Assembly: GCA_030596585.1 (NCBI GenBank)
Contig: JAUVJM010000029.1
Span: 1-12,943, forward strand
Source of the DNA: a bacterium
GTDB lineage: Bacteria > NPL-UPA2 > JAUVJM01
Reading direction: 5' to 3'
Length of the DNA stretch: 12,943 nt
Part shown: one piece after another, positions 1-7,638 of the stretch
Layout of the letters: every line of letters starts with the position of its first letter
How positions within the stretch are numbered: the stretch's first letter is position 1
Notes under the pieces: model-generated
Seen by the model: the letters and a program-made list of their open reading frames with translations, nothing else
Database searches by the model: none
What the model was told of the DNA's origin: nothing
Made by a program: the position numbers and the translations under genes

Positions 1-258
1 CCTCAAGGAATAGAGATGCTGTATCATTTCGCATTTGACGATGCCTGCAAGGTTCTGAGCCTGAGGACAGTTCTGCCTCATGAGAAACCGGAAGTCGAGT
101 CCATCAGCGGCATAGTAACGGGCGCGCAGTGGATTGAGCGGGAGATTCAGGATATTCTGGGTGTGAAGTTCTTGAATCATCCTGACCCGAGAAGGTTTAT
201 CCTCGCGGACGATTGGCCGGAGGGAGTTTATCCGTACAGAAAAGAGTGTAAATTATGA
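1..258 (+). CDS. NuoC-like (30 kDa) subunit of group 4 hydrogenase, 3' part only
   Basis: The reading frame is open from base 1, so the gene starts upstream; 85 C-terminal residues are visible. Residues 46-64 match the complex I 30 kDa subunit signature exactly (E-R-E-x-x-D-I-L, six residues, H, three residues, R), followed by an ADDW...YPYRK ending typical of NuoC, HycE-N and MbhK. In this family the subunit sits on the peripheral arm beside the catalytic large subunit and carries no cofactor. The stop codon overlaps the start of the large-subunit gene in an ATGA, implying translational coupling. Whether the missing 5' part is an ordinary separate NuoC protein cannot be seen, but the stop shows it is not fused to the large subunit as in HycE. 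Confidence 0.93.
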   Translation, partial: PQGIEMLYHFAFDDACKVLSLRTVLPHEKPEVESISGIVTGAQWIEREIQDILGVKFLNHPDPRRFILADDWPEGVYPYRKECKL

Positions 259-1463
259 GTTCTAAACGCAAAACTATAATTCCAATAGGTCCTTATCATC
301 CTCTGCAGGAAGAGCCGGAACATTTTCTGCTGACTGTCGAGGGAGAGAAGGTTGTTGATATAGACTGGAAGACGGGATACAACCACAGAGGTATCGAGAA
401 GCTGGCAGAAGGAATGACTTATGACCAGGTGACGTTTCTGGTGGAGAGAATCTGCGGTATTTGCTCGACGTCCCATCCGCTTGCTTTCTGCAATGCAGTT
501 GAGGATTTGTGCGGGATTGGTATACCGGAGCGGGCAAAGTACATAAGAAGTATTATCGCAGAACTTGAGAGGATTCATTCCCATCTCCTGTGGCTGGGGC
601 TTGCTGGTCATTTTCTGGGGTTTGACACTGTGTGGATGTGGTCGTGGAAGTACAGAGAATCGGTCTGCGAGACAATGGAGGCGGTAACGGGCAATCGCCA
701 GAGTTACGCGATGATGAAGCCGGGAGGAGCGCGGAGAGACATTGAGGACGGCGACATTCCGGGCATAGAGAAGATGGTCGATGGGTTTCTGCCGAAGCTC
801 GATTTGCTTTTTGAGACAGTCAGGGATGACCCTGTGATTCAGGCGAGGACTAAGGGGATCGGGGTATTGACGAAAGAGGATGTGCGTAAATACGGAGCCG
901 TTGGTCCTGTGGCGCGGGCTTCGGGTGTGGATGTTGACATCAGAAGAGACTATCCCTATGCCGCTTATGATTTGGTGGACTGGGAAGTGATTACAACTGA
1001 GAATGGAGACGTATTTGACAAAGCAGTTGTGAGACTTCTTGAGATGTATGAATCTGTGAAAATCATAAAGCAGTGCCTGGACAGATTGAAGGAAGTCAAG
1101 GGCGAGATTGATGTGAAGATTAAAGACGTTCCTCCGGGGCACGGCATTGGTCAGGCAGAGGCTCCGAGAGGCGAAGTCTTCCACTACGTAAGAAGTGACG
1201 GGACGAACAGACCTATCAGACATAAGATAAGGGCGCCGAGTTACTGCAACGTGCCGACGTTTAAGGCAACCTGCATTGGCGGAACGGTGTCTGATGCGAC
1301 GATAATTTTGGCGGCGGTGGATCCGTGCTATTGCTGTACGGAAAGGATGGCTGTGCTTGACAAGAGGACGGATAAGAAGACCCTGACGGGCAAGGACCTG
1401 ATCAGGCTTTCCCGCGAGAAGACGGAAAAGATGATAAGAGAGAATAGAGATGAGCAGCACTAA
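255..1463 (+). CDS. Group 4 [NiFe] hydrogenase catalytic large subunit (MbhL/HycE/NuoD-like)
   Basis: This 402-residue protein carries the NiFe active site that reduces protons to H2 or oxidises H2. Seen: an N-terminal GPYHP and GYNHRGIEK region (residues 12-49) typical of NuoD-type proteins, the first Ni-binding motif RICGICSTSH (Cys67, Cys70), and the second motif DPCYCCTER (Cys358, Cys361). All four ligand cysteines are present, which separates it from NuoD and from Mbs-type enzymes that lost them. After Arg364 there is a 38-residue charged tail starting with Met365. In HycE the maturation protease cuts after Arg at the equivalent place, so cleavage R364/M365 is inferred, with HycI encoded downstream as the likely protease. 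An additional Cys360 inside the second motif is unusual. The start is fixed by the ATGA overlap with the preceding gene. Subgroup within group 4 is not assigned. Confidence 0.96.
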   Translation: MSSKRKTIIPIGPYHPLQEEPEHFLLTVEGEKVVDIDWKTGYNHRGIEKLAEGMTYDQVTFLVERICGICSTSHPLAFCNAVEDLCGIGIPERAKYIRSIIAELERIHSHLLWLGLAGHFLGFDTVWMWSWKYRESVCETMEAVTGNRQSYAMMKPGGARRDIEDGDIPGIEKMVDGFLPKLDLLFETVRDDPVIQARTKGIGVLTKEDVRKYGAVGPVARASGVDVDIRRDYPYAAYDLVDWEVITTENGDVFDKAVVRLLEMYESVKIIKQCLDRLKEVKGEIDVKIKDVPPGHGIGQAEAPRGEVFHYVRSDGTNRPIRHKIRAPSYCNVPTFKATCIGGTVSDATIILAAVDPCYCCTERMAVLDKRTDKKTLTGKDLIRLSREKTEKMIRENRDEQH

Positions 1464-2841
1464 CGTACTGTTAAGCATAATTATACCGATAGCGGGTTCG
1501 CTGTCCATTCTTGTCTGGAGGAGAAAACAGGCCCATTTTGCTCTTTTTACTGCTGCTGCCGCTTTCCTTTCGGTAACCTGGTTAATTCCGCCGGCAATGC
1601 GAGGGGAGACTTTTGTTTCTCCTTACTTTATGGCTGATGGTCTGAGTGTTTTCTTTGCGGCGATTTCCTCTCTCGTTGGAGCATTAATTGTTCTCTATTC
1701 CATCGGTTACATGAAAAAATACCGGAACCTTACCGAGTACTATTTCTGTGTAACGCTCTTTATCGGTTCTATGCTTGGACTGGTCTTTTCAGCGAATCTG
1801 ATTTTGGTGTATGTTTTTTGGGAAATGGCTGCCATCTGCTCCTGGAGACTTATTGGTTTCCATCGAGGGGAGAAAGACATCTGGGCAGCTAACAAGGCGT
1901 TCTTGATAACGTTCTTAGGGGCGTCGGTAATGCTGGTGGGTTTCGTAATGGTCTATCTGGATGCGGGGACCTTTAATCTGGCTGAACTCCGGGGCTCCGG
2001 TATCACCGGCTTGGCGTTTCTTCTCATTTTTATCGGCATAATGGCTAAATCCTGCGTTTTCCCTCTGCATACGTGGCTGCCTGACGCGGGGATTGCACCT
2101 TCTCCGGTAACTGCTTTACTGCATGCGGCGGTTCTGGTCAAAATAGGGATTTACGGATATGCCAGGTTTTTCTGTGACGTTTTCCGGATACCTCAGGAGG
2201 CTGGCAGGTACGTAGCGGCGCTTGCAATCACGAGTGCCGTTATAGCCGGATGCTCTGCTTTAAGGGAAAGGAACATAAAAAGGATTCTGGCTTACTCAAC
2301 GATAAGCCAGCTGGCATTTATACTTTTTGGCTTGGCTGTTACCGGTGTCATTGGTATGACCGGAGCGCTTCTTTTTATCTTCGCACACGCTCTGGGCAAA
2401 GCCGGTCTTTTCCTGTGCGCCGGGATTATTGAGCAGAAAACGGGAACAAAAGACATAAAGCAGATGGGCGGGATGATGAAGGTTCTGCCGGTTACAGGAG
2501 TGGCTTCCGCCCTGTGCGCGCTTTCCGTAGCGGGAATTCCTCCTCTGGCCGGTTTCTGGGGGAAATTTCTGATAATTGTCGGACCGATAAAGGAACACCA
2601 GTTTATTTTTGCAGGGCTGGCTGTTGCCAGCTGCATATTGACTTTGCTCTATCTCATAAGGTTGTTTGATACTGTTTTTCTCGGGGATGTATCTCACCCC
2701 GGGATTTCCGAAAGGTCTTCCTCGCTGATGCTCATCAGTGTGAGCGTATTAGCATTGCTTTCGCTTCTTGGCGGAATTTTTGCGGGTATTCCCGGAGAGT
2801 TTGTCCAGGTTGTCCGTGATCAAATCATGGTGTTGAGATAA
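1450..2841 (+). CDS. NuoL/M/N-type proton/sodium antiporter-like subunit (463 aa)
   Basis: A very hydrophobic polytopic membrane protein of the proton-conducting membrane transporter family (NuoM, HyfD/F, MrpD, MbhH). Seen: the conserved glutamate Glu125 in FWEMAAICS, Lys200 before the FPLHTWLPDA motif (residues 204-213), His225 and Lys231 in SPVTALLHAAVLVK, and a later KRILAYSTISQ segment. These are the charged residues lining the ion path in characterised relatives. The length is that of a compact 14-helix subunit without a long C-terminal extension. Its start overlaps the large-subunit gene by 14 bases, and the next gene starts one base after its stop. It is the first of three antiporter-like paralogues in the operon. 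Which ion it moves cannot be told from sequence. Confidence 0.92.
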   Translation: MSSTNVLLSIIIPIAGSLSILVWRRKQAHFALFTAAAAFLSVTWLIPPAMRGETFVSPYFMADGLSVFFAAISSLVGALIVLYSIGYMKKYRNLTEYYFCVTLFIGSMLGLVFSANLILVYVFWEMAAICSWRLIGFHRGEKDIWAANKAFLITFLGASVMLVGFVMVYLDAGTFNLAELRGSGITGLAFLLIFIGIMAKSCVFPLHTWLPDAGIAPSPVTALLHAAVLVKIGIYGYARFFCDVFRIPQEAGRYVAALAITSAVIAGCSALRERNIKRILAYSTISQLAFILFGLAVTGVIGMTGALLFIFAHALGKAGLFLCAGIIEQKTGTKDIKQMGGMMKVLPVTGVASALCALSVAGIPPLAGFWGKFLIIVGPIKEHQFIFAGLAVASCILTLLYLIRLFDTVFLGDVSHPGISERSSSLMLISVSVLALLSLLGGIFAGIPGEFVQVVRDQIMVLR

Positions 2842-2842
2842 A

Positions 2843-4777
2843 ATGTTAGCATTGTCTATAGTACTGATACCAATGACGGCGGCGATAGTGTCTCTGGTTC
2901 TGGGAAAGATGTCCTCCCGGCGTGTCAGGGATTATTTCGCCGTTGCTGCGGCATTGATTACCTTTGCGGTTACTCTGCTTCTTATCCCGGGAGTGCGCAA
3001 CGGCCCCATTCATTTTAAGTTGTGGGAGATGTTTGGCATAAGCGGGATGGCAATAAGCGTTAACGTGGACGGACTCAGTCTCTTCATGTCCTGCCTGATT
3101 TCGTTTATGGGTTTTCTGGCTGCCCTCTATTCGTTAGCCTACATGGGCAAAGAAGAAAATCTGAACTTCTATTATTTTCTCATGCTGGTTTTCATTGGCT
3201 CGATGAACGGAGCGGTTATTGCCGGGGACCTCGCCAGTTTCTTCTTGTTCTGGGAAATTATGACTATATCATCCTTCCTGCTGGTGATATTCAACGGGAG
3301 CCTGGAAGCGAGAAAAGCAGGCATCAAGTATTTCATAATGACTGCCAGCGGTTCGCTCCTGATGCTTCTCAGCATTGGCGCTCTATACGCTGCGACCGGG
3401 ACGATGTCTATTCCTGTGCTGATAAGCCAGGGCATCGGGATGAATAGCTGGCTCATCCACCTGGTGCTCCTGCTTTTCCTGATTGGTCTGGGAATCAAGG
3501 CAGGGATTGTGCCTTTGCATACGTGGCTGCCTGATGCTTATCCGGCGGCGCCATCGCCGATATCGAGTCTCATGTCCGGGGTAATGATTAAAGTCGGGAT
3601 TTATATGATATTGAGAGTGCTCTGTCAGATTTTTTCCGTAACCGTATCATGGAATCTGGTTGTCTGTTTTCTGGGAGTGCTAACCATATTGATTGGCGTC
3701 ATATTCGCCATGGTACAGCATGATGCGAAACGTCTCCTTGCCTTTCACAGTATCAGCCAGATTGGATATATAATATTGGGTATTGGGATAGGGACGACGC
3801 TGGGAATAGGCGGAGCACTGTTTCATGTGATAAACCATGCTTTCTTCAAAGGTTTGCTCTTTTTGTGCATAGGAGCAGTGATATACAGAACGGGAGAGAG
3901 AAATCTGGATAAGCTTGGCGGTCTGGCAAAAGTTATGCCGATAACTTTTGTTACCTGCCTGGTGGCGTCTCTTTCCATATCGGGGGTTCCTCCTTTCAAC
4001 GGATTTGCTTCCAAGTGGATAATCTATCAGGCGCTCATCGAGAAAGGCGGGTTCCTGCACATGATGTTCCTCGCGGCGGCGATGTTCGGAAGCGCGCTAA
4101 CTCTGGCGAGTTTCTTGAAGCTGATTCATACTGTGTTTTTGGGAGGAGGCAGCGGTGCAAAAGTACATCCGCGCGGCGGCGAAGTCAGCTGGATGATGTC
4201 CCTGCCCATGGTGGTGCTGGCGGGACTTTGTATTGTGCTTGGAGTGTTTGCTTTTCAAGTGCCCCTGAAATGTTTTGTTTCCCCTGTACTGTTGGCTATG
4301 AACTATCAACCGTTAAGTACTTTTGCCGGTTTCTTCAATCCTATGCTGGCTGCCGGGCTTCTGATTCTTGGACTGGCTGCCGGGCTGGTAATATATCTCC
4401 TGGGGAATTTGAAGTCGGCCCGGACTGACATGCCTTATGTCGGAGGGGAAATTCTGGATGATGAAGTAATGTCCGGAATTACCGCCGAACATTTCTATGA
4501 TACGATAAAAGAAGTAGAACCGTTTGCCTATCTCTACGAGAGAGAAGAAGCAGGCAGGCTTGACCTCTACCAGACAACGATGGGCGGGGTGAGGAATACC
4601 AGCCGGTTTGTCTTTGAACGAATCGAGCAATCGGTTGATAAATTGTATGCAGGGCTAATCAGAGCGGGAGAGTATCTGGTGCGGGAATTAAGGAAAATAC
4701 ACAGCGGTATTTTGCCATCCTATATTTACTGGGTCCTGGTCGGATTGGTAATTCTGGTCTTTTTGCTAATGAGGTAA
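2843..4777 (+). CDS. Large NuoL/HyfB/MrpA-N-like antiporter subunit with C-terminal extension (644 aa)
   Basis: Second antiporter-like membrane subunit. The core (about residues 1-460) has Glu138 in FLFWEIMTISS, Lys219 and PLHTWLPDAYP (residues 224-233), Lys250, the KRLLAFHSISQIGY segment (about 296-309), and the HVINHAFFKG motif with His328, His332 and Lys336. Beyond the core are further hydrophobic segments, then a charged, helix-prone stretch of roughly 90-100 residues (about 520-620) and a last membrane helix ending the protein. NuoL, MrpA and MbhI use a comparable lateral helix plus terminal anchor to brace neighbouring subunits, so the same role is inferred. Together with the next gene it covers what is one MrpA polypeptide in typical Mrp systems. 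It could equally be called HyfB-like; family assignment is firm, the exact orthologue is not. Confidence 0.92.
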   Translation: MLALSIVLIPMTAAIVSLVLGKMSSRRVRDYFAVAAALITFAVTLLLIPGVRNGPIHFKLWEMFGISGMAISVNVDGLSLFMSCLISFMGFLAALYSLAYMGKEENLNFYYFLMLVFIGSMNGAVIAGDLASFFLFWEIMTISSFLLVIFNGSLEARKAGIKYFIMTASGSLLMLLSIGALYAATGTMSIPVLISQGIGMNSWLIHLVLLLFLIGLGIKAGIVPLHTWLPDAYPAAPSPISSLMSGVMIKVGIYMILRVLCQIFSVTVSWNLVVCFLGVLTILIGVIFAMVQHDAKRLLAFHSISQIGYIILGIGIGTTLGIGGALFHVINHAFFKGLLFLCIGAVIYRTGERNLDKLGGLAKVMPITFVTCLVASLSISGVPPFNGFASKWIIYQALIEKGGFLHMMFLAAAMFGSALTLASFLKLIHTVFLGGGSGAKVHPRGGEVSWMMSLPMVVLAGLCIVLGVFAFQVPLKCFVSPVLLAMNYQPLSTFAGFFNPMLAAGLLILGLAAGLVIYLLGNLKSARTDMPYVGGEILDDEVMSGITAEHFYDTIKEVEPFAYLYEREEAGRLDLYQTTMGGVRNTSRFVFERIEQSVDKLYAGLIRAGEYLVRELRKIHSGILPSYIYWVLVGLVILVFLLMR

Positions 4778-4783
4778 CTGAGA

Positions 4784-5311
4784 ATGCTGGAGCTCTACGT
4801 TCTACTCGGTTTGATGATTTTGGGAGCAATAATTGCAGTAGAGACAAGGGAATTGTTGTCTTCAATAATCTCAATAGGAGCAGTTGGTTTCATCCTGTGC
4901 GTTGCTTTCCTTCGCCTTCATGCGCCGGATATTGCCATAACCCAGTTAGTGGTGGAAGTAGCAGTCTTGATTGTTCTAATTCGTGCAACCATAGGTCGTG
5001 ATACTGCCATCACGAGCGGAAGAGGAGAATTTCGGAGCATTGCCCTGTTAACAGGTCTTGTGGCAGTGATAGTCTTCTTTGCGGCGATGGGACTGCGCTG
5101 CGCTCCGCCATTTGGAGAACCTCTTTTAACTGTCTCCGGAACGTATCTTGAGACCGGTCTGGAAAAGACAGGAGCGGCTAATATTGTCAGCTCCGTACTG
5201 CTGGATTTCAGGGCTTATGATACTCTCGGGGAAGTTACCGTTTTGTTTGCGTCGGTTGCGGGAGCGCTGCTGTTTTTACGTAAGAAGGGGAAAAAGACAG
5301 AGAATGGGTGA
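4784..5311 (+). CDS. MrpA C-terminal-like subunit (MbhD-MbhE fusion)
   Basis: A 175-residue membrane protein equivalent to the C-terminal part of MrpA, which in archaeal Mbh is two proteins, MbhD and MbhE. The MbhD half shows FLRLHAPDIAITQLVVE (residues 42-58) with conserved Asp49 and Glu58. The MbhE half shows NIVSSVLLDFRAYDTLGE (residues 133-150). Both are characteristic signatures, and hydrophobic stretches flank them. In Mrp and Mbh structures this region links the antiporter-like subunits and contributes to the ion path. It follows the 644-residue antiporter gene by six bases, with a GAGG upstream of the ATG at 4771-4774, and overlaps mrpB by eight bases. It has its own start and ribosome binding site, so it is a genuine separate gene and not a frameshifted MrpA end. 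Confidence 0.9.
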   Translation: MLELYVLLGLMILGAIIAVETRELLSSIISIGAVGFILCVAFLRLHAPDIAITQLVVEVAVLIVLIRATIGRDTAITSGRGEFRSIALLTGLVAVIVFFAAMGLRCAPPFGEPLLTVSGTYLETGLEKTGAANIVSSVLLDFRAYDTLGEVTVLFASVAGALLFLRKKGKKTENG

Positions 5312-5777
5312 GATAGTAAGGAATATAGTAAGGATATTTGCCGGATTCACTCTGCTGTTTGGGGTGTACATAGTTGCCTACGGGCATATTACTCCCGGCG
5401 GCGGATTTGCCGGCGGTGTGCTTATTGGCGGGTCATTTATTCTTCTCACGCTGGCTTACGGTAAGAAGCTGGCTCTGCAAAAACTGAGCCGAAGTATGTC
5501 ATCGACTCTTGACAGCCTTGGCGCTCTCATTTTTCTGTTTCTTGCTCTCGTGGGGATTGCCGGCGGGTACTTCTTCTTGAATTTCCTGCCGCTCGGCAAG
5601 CCTTTTCATCTTTTCAGTGCCGGGATAATTCCTCTTTGTAATATTGCGATAGGGATGAAGGTGGGAGCATCTCTGTTTGCCGTCTTCATCGCCCTGGCTA
5701 TGGTCAGGGTAGTAAAACACGAGGATGGAACCACAGATTACCTGGAAGAGACGGATGATACGGAGATAAAGCAATGA
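5304..5777 (+). CDS. mrpB: MrpB/MnhB-domain antiporter subunit (MbhF-like)
   Basis: A 157-residue small membrane subunit of the Mrp module. The signature GHITPGGGFAGG (residues 27-38) in the first part, followed by several hydrophobic helices and a short acidic C-terminus, is diagnostic of MnhB/MrpB and MbhF. The frame is open well upstream, but the chosen ATG at 5304 places the protein start immediately before the conserved MGEIVRNIVRIFAG helix. It overlaps the preceding gene by eight bases, whereas earlier starts would add about 50 residues that only read through the preceding gene in another frame. An AGAAGGGG at 5283-5290 is the only candidate ribosome binding site, rather distant. Its stop overlaps mrpC in an ATGA. 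Confidence 0.92.
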   Translation: MGEIVRNIVRIFAGFTLLFGVYIVAYGHITPGGGFAGGVLIGGSFILLTLAYGKKLALQKLSRSMSSTLDSLGALIFLFLALVGIAGGYFFLNFLPLGKPFHLFSAGIIPLCNIAIGMKVGASLFAVFIALAMVRVVKHEDGTTDYLEETDDTEIKQ

Positions 5778-6124
5778 TAATCTATCTCTTATGCTTTGTT
5801 CTATTTGGCATAGGTCTTCATGCTGTAGTGAATAAGAAAAATCTCATCAAGATTGTTGTCGGCGTTGCCATTATGGAATACTCTATGAATTTGCTCCTTG
5901 TCCTGATTGGATACAGGATGGGCGGGGTGGCTCCTATTATTGACAGGGAGACGGTTGCCGGGGAATTTGTCCGATTATCCGTTGACCCGCTGCCCCAGGC
6001 TATGGTGCTGACTTCTATCGTAATCGGGTTGGGGGTTATTTCTCTGATGGTTTCCGTTTGCATAAGGCTGTACGAAAAATACGGGACTTTCGACATTACC
6101 AAGATTAAGGAGTTGCGAGGATGA
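5774..6124 (+). CDS. mrpC: MrpC (NuoK-like) antiporter subunit
   Basis: A 116-residue protein with three hydrophobic segments, of the NuoK/MrpC/MbhG family. Seen: the VAIMEYSMNLLLVLIG segment (residues 31-46) with the conserved membrane Glu35, and DPLPQAMVLTSIVIG (residues 71-85), which is the standard MrpC form of the family (NuoK proteins differ there). In the family this subunit lies between the antiporter-like subunits and carries buried carboxylates on the central ion path. It starts in an ATGA overlap with mrpB, with GGAG about nine bases upstream, and ends in another ATGA overlap with mrpD. The length is normal for MrpC. Confidence 0.95.
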   Translation: MIIYLLCFVLFGIGLHAVVNKKNLIKIVVGVAIMEYSMNLLLVLIGYRMGGVAPIIDRETVAGEFVRLSVDPLPQAMVLTSIVIGLGVISLMVSVCIRLYEKYGTFDITKIKELRG

Positions 6125-7620
6125 ATGTTCTCCTGCCGCTGTTTATTGGCGCTCCGCTGGGCTGCGGTTTCGTCATCTACCTGGCATTCAGGAACCGCGA
6201 TGATAAAGCGGACTGGATAGCCAATGTTTGCATGATGTATCTTGCGGCGGCCTCTCTTTGGAGTATAAAGTCCCTTTCCGCTTATGGAGTTCTAACCTAC
6301 CGGATGGGGGGATATGCGGCTCCTGTTGGGATAAACCTTGTTCTGGACGGCTTTTCCCTGCTTCTCCTGATAATAATAAACGTGGCTGGCTTTCTGGCTG
6401 CCATTTATTCTGTAAATTATATGGAACGTTTTACCGCAAAAGCGAAATACTACGTGATGTTTCTTCTAATGGTAGCAGGGATGAACGGAGTTGTCCTGAC
6501 CGGCGACTTGTTCAACCTATACGTATTTCTCGAAATTGCCTCCATTTCTTCCTACGTTCTGGTTGGTTTTGGATGCGAGCGCGAGCAGTTCGAAGCCTCT
6601 TTCAAGTATATGGTTTTGGGGATTGTGGCATCGGCATTCATCCTTGTTGGGATTTCACTGATGTATGCGGCAACCGGTGTGCTGAGTATGGTGCATCTCT
6701 CGGATATTGCCGCTCAGGGAAACGTGAGTGGCTGCTTTATGCTTGCAGGCGCCTTTTTCCTGATGGGGTTTGGGCTTAAAGCCGCATTGGTTCCTTTTCA
6801 TGCGTGGCTTCCTGACGCTCATCCTTCTGCCCCTGCGCCGATATCCGCCATGCTCTCAGGGGTTCTGATAAAAGCCATCGGTATCTATTGCATACTGAGG
6901 ATATTTTTTAACATGTTCGCGATGACTCCTATGGTTCCGTTCATTTTTATGATGCTGGGCACTGCCTCTATGGTTGTGGGCGCTCTTCTCGCAACTGGAC
7001 AATGGGATTATAAAAGGCTGCTTGCCTACTCAAGCATAAGTCAGATGGGCTACGTAATGCTCGGGGCAGGGGTCGGCGCGCGCGTTATAGCTTCCGGAGG
7101 TCCTGCTCATGTTGCCACGCTCGCAGTTTTAGGAGCCCTTTTCCATCTTATTAACCACGCAGGGTTCAAGTCGCTTCTTTTTCTCACTTCCGGTGCAGTG
7201 GAGTTTTCTACCGGAACAAGGGATTTGAGGAAAATGGAGGGAGTTTCGCAAAGGATGCCGGTTACCGCAGCTGCTGCTACGGCCGGCTCGCTGGCTATTT
7301 CCGGCGTTCCTCCATTCAGCGGTTTCTGGAGCAAGTTATTCATTGTCGTTGCCTGTTTGCAGGCAGGGTATAATTTTTTAGCTTTTATTGCTATCGGTGT
7401 AAGTATTGTGACTCTGGCTTACTTTTTGAAAGTACAGAAATATGCTTTCTTCGGCGGGAGAAAGGAAGGGTTTGAGAAAATAAAGGAGGTCCCCGGACTC
7501 ATGTGCTTCCCGATGATAGTGCTGGCAGTGATGTGCCTGGCAATGGGATTGCTTGCTGTTTCGCCGCTGAGGGAAGCTATCCTGGAGCCGGCAGTGAAAG
7601 TTTTGACTAAACAGATGTAA
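6121..7620 (+). CDS. mrpD: MrpD (NuoN/MbhH-like) antiporter subunit
   Basis: A 499-residue polytopic membrane protein, the third antiporter-like subunit in the operon. Conserved residues visible: Glu138 in LYVFLEIASISSYVLVGF, Lys220 before PFHAWLPDAHPSAPAP (residues 225-240), Lys251, the KRLLAYSSISQMGY segment, and HLINHAGFKSLLFL. Glu138 and Lys220 correspond closely in position to the essential Glu and Lys of characterised MrpD proteins. The place between mrpC and mrpE is the standard Mrp order, which supports calling this one MrpD and the two earlier paralogues additional. The start overlaps mrpC in an ATGA, preceded by AAGGAG at 6107-6112 with an eight-base spacer. Confidence 0.95.
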   Translation: MNVLLPLFIGAPLGCGFVIYLAFRNRDDKADWIANVCMMYLAAASLWSIKSLSAYGVLTYRMGGYAAPVGINLVLDGFSLLLLIIINVAGFLAAIYSVNYMERFTAKAKYYVMFLLMVAGMNGVVLTGDLFNLYVFLEIASISSYVLVGFGCEREQFEASFKYMVLGIVASAFILVGISLMYAATGVLSMVHLSDIAAQGNVSGCFMLAGAFFLMGFGLKAALVPFHAWLPDAHPSAPAPISAMLSGVLIKAIGIYCILRIFFNMFAMTPMVPFIFMMLGTASMVVGALLATGQWDYKRLLAYSSISQMGYVMLGAGVGARVIASGGPAHVATLAVLGALFHLINHAGFKSLLFLTSGAVEFSTGTRDLRKMEGVSQRMPVTAAAATAGSLAISGVPPFSGFWSKLFIVVACLQAGYNFLAFIAIGVSIVTLAYFLKVQKYAFFGGRKEGFEKIKEVPGLMCFPMIVLAVMCLAMGLLAVSPLREAILEPAVKVLTKQM

Positions 7621-7627
7621 GTTGCAT

Positions 7628-7631
7628 GGAG
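7628..7631 (+). promoter_or_regulatory. Ribosome binding site (GGAG) for mrpE with a TTG start
   Basis: GGAG lies seven bases before the TTG at 7639, which opens the mrpE frame. The nearby ATG at 7626 is in a different frame and reaches a stop after six codons, so the TTG is the best start. Confidence 0.6.
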
Positions 7632-7638
7632 AACAATA

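Noticed and set aside
1320..1346. Selenocysteine in the large-subunit second motif
   Set aside because: All three cysteine codons are TGC or TGT; there is no in-frame TGA.
228..1508. Long open frame (426 codons) on the minus strand opposite the large subunit
   Set aside because: It lies wholly across a certain [NiFe] large-subunit gene and its translation shows no recognisable family; it is a shadow of codon bias.
4015..4428. 137-codon plus-strand open frame within the 644-residue antiporter gene
   Set aside because: It is out of frame inside a certain gene and shows no recognisable domain.
4775..4784. Frameshift or broken mrpA between the 644- and 175-residue genes
   Set aside because: The first protein ends with a complete terminal membrane helix and the second has its own start and ribosome binding site, as in Mbh systems with separate genes.
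5148..5303. Longer MrpB beginning at 5148
   Set aside because: The added 52 residues are an arginine- and cysteine-rich out-of-frame reading of the preceding gene; MrpB homologues begin at about 5304.
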